Assembly (NCBI RefSeq): GCF_005696555.1
Contig: NZ_CP040005.1
Location: 1,054,001-1,118,000, forward strand
DNA length: 64,000 nucleotides
Source of the DNA: Actinomyces sp. oral taxon 171 str. F0337
GTDB taxonomy: Bacteria; Actinomycetota; Actinomycetes; Actinomycetales; Actinomycetaceae
Reading direction: 5' to 3'
The translations under genes and the position numbers were made by a program. Positions 63,224-64,000 of the stretch are shown here, piece after piece; the stretch's first letter is position 1; the number at the start of each line of letters is the position of its first letter. The notes under the pieces are model-generated. The model searched no databases. It was not told where the DNA came from and saw only the letters and a list, made by a program, of their open reading frames with translations.

Positions 63224-64000
63224 ATGCCGCACTCGACAGGTCTTCGCGGTCGTGAGCTCATCAAGGGCCACGCGACCCTCAACGACTTCCTCATGCTGGT
63301 CGACCCCGGCTGCGAGGTCGCCATCAGCGGTGCCGACATCGCAGCGGTCTGCGACCGCCACAGCGGCATCGGCGCCGACGGCTTCGTGCGCGTCGTGCGG
63401 ACCACCGCCCTGCCTGGAGCCGGGGCCTTCGCCGCGTCGGTGCCCGAGGCCGAGTGGTTCATGGACTACTACCGCGCTGACGGATCCGTGGCCGAGATGA
63501 GCGGCAACGCCGCACGCCTGTTCGCCCACGTCCTGGACCGTGAGGGGCTGTGCCCCATCGCCGACGGCGAGTCCGTCACCATCGGCACGCGCGGTGGGGC
63601 CCGCACCATCACCCGCCTGGGCGAGCTGTGGACCGTGGACATGGGGCCGGTCCGCCTCACCAGCCCCGAGGAGGCCGACGACGAGGGCTGGGACACGGCC
63701 GTCGTCGTCCCCGGCCTGGTCGGGCAGCGGGCCGCCCTGAGTGTGGAGATCTCCGGCCCCCACACTGTCGTCGCCCTGGGGGAGGAGGGCGAGCTCGAGG
63801 CGGCCGCCTTCGCCGGGCTCACCGACTCCACGGACCCGGTCGCCTACGACCCAGCCCCCGAGGCCGGCACCAACCTCGAGCTCGTGGTGCCGCTGGGGGA
63901 GGAGAGCGACCCCGACACCCACTCGCCGGTGGGTATTGCCCGTATGCGCGTCCTGGAGCGCGGCGTGGGGGAGTCCCTCTCCTATGGAGCGGGCTGCTGC
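63224..64000 (+). CDS. dapF: DapF-like epimerase fold protein, catalytic cysteines replaced; 3' end missing
   Basis: First 259 residues of a diaminopimelate epimerase homologue; it runs off the window. The fold marks are there: 'GHATLNDFLMLVD' with Asn20, 'RHSGIGADGF', 'FMDYYRADGS' and 'GTNLELVV'. But the first catalytic cysteine, normally in MCGNGxR, is Ser93 in 'EMSGNAARLFA', and the second, normally in SCGTG, is Tyr254 in 'GESLSYGAGCC'. GNPH is also changed to 'SGPH'. Position after miaA is the standard dapF site. Active epimerase chemistry looks unlikely as read. TAGGCT ends 7 bases before the ATG. Confidence 0.8.
   Translation, partial: MPHSTGLRGRELIKGHATLNDFLMLVDPGCEVAISGADIAAVCDRHSGIGADGFVRVVRTTALPGAGAFAASVPEAEWFMDYYRADGSVAEMSGNAARLFAHVLDREGLCPIADGESVTIGTRGGARTITRLGELWTVDMGPVRLTSPEEADDEGWDTAVVVPGLVGQRAALSVEISGPHTVVALGEEGELEAAAFAGLTDSTDPVAYDPAPEAGTNLELVVPLGEESDPDTHSPVGIARMRVLERGVGESLSYGAGCC

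Overview
The window is about 68-70% GC, gene-dense and free of recognisable mobile DNA. The gene content and order are actinobacterial: ftsK-pgsA-cinA-clgR-DUF3046-recA-recX, miaB-YbjN-miaA-dapF, clpS-DUF2017-murI-Rv1339-like, and FAH-gltX-tRNA(Gln/Glu). A sialic acid operon, four tandem sodium:alanine symporters and no DAP-type cell-wall genes other than an odd dapF make an oral Actinomyces (A. oris/naeslundii group) the most likely source. That species-level guess is inference.

Region by region. 1-6.0 kb: the end of a sialic acid uptake and breakdown operon (solute-binding protein, two permeases, nanA, ROK kinase, nanE). The ABC ATPase and nagA are not here, and nagB sits at 9.3 kb. 6.1-9.2 kb: HU protein and an ABC-2 type exporter. 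10.1-12.4 kb: a DUF3039 zinc-ribbon protein overlapped by an SF2 helicase. 12.4-18.7 kb: pncB, clpS, DUF2017, murI, a metallo-beta-lactamase phosphodiesterase, a DUF3054-like membrane protein, and rdgB-rph on the opposite strand. 18.8-22.9 kb: an MhuD-like haem oxygenase, tRNA-Leu, bcp, two tRNA-Lys, an ATP-grasp ligase and yccF. 22.9-28.1 kb: divergent mmuP/mmuM (S-methylmethionine salvage) and a DUF3516-type helicase. 28.3-34.6 kb: four AGCS symporters in a row. 34.7-41.2 kb: FAH-family hydrolase, gltX with a long structured upstream region, three related lipoproteins, tRNA-Gln and three tRNA-Glu. 41.3-51.7 kb: polysaccharide deacetylase, RNase J, PfkB kinase, FtsK, CapA-like lipoprotein, pgsA, cinA-type amidase, clgR, DUF3046. 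51.8-58.9 kb: LexA box, recA, recX, fhs, type II NADH dehydrogenase, miaB. 59.0-64.0 kb: TetR regulator with repeated operator-like sites, GAPDH, two YbjN proteins, miaA and a dapF homologue cut by the window end.

Two signals stand out. The dapF homologue lacks both catalytic cysteines of the epimerase family (Ser and Tyr instead). About twenty genes share a leaderless-start signature, a TANNNT box 6-8 bases before the start codon; I used it to choose several starts. Further points of interest are the strong sigma-A promoter followed by about 350 bases of structured non-coding DNA ahead of gltX, a perfect GGAAT-N18-GTT sigma-H/R promoter before clgR, and the fourfold AGCS tandem.
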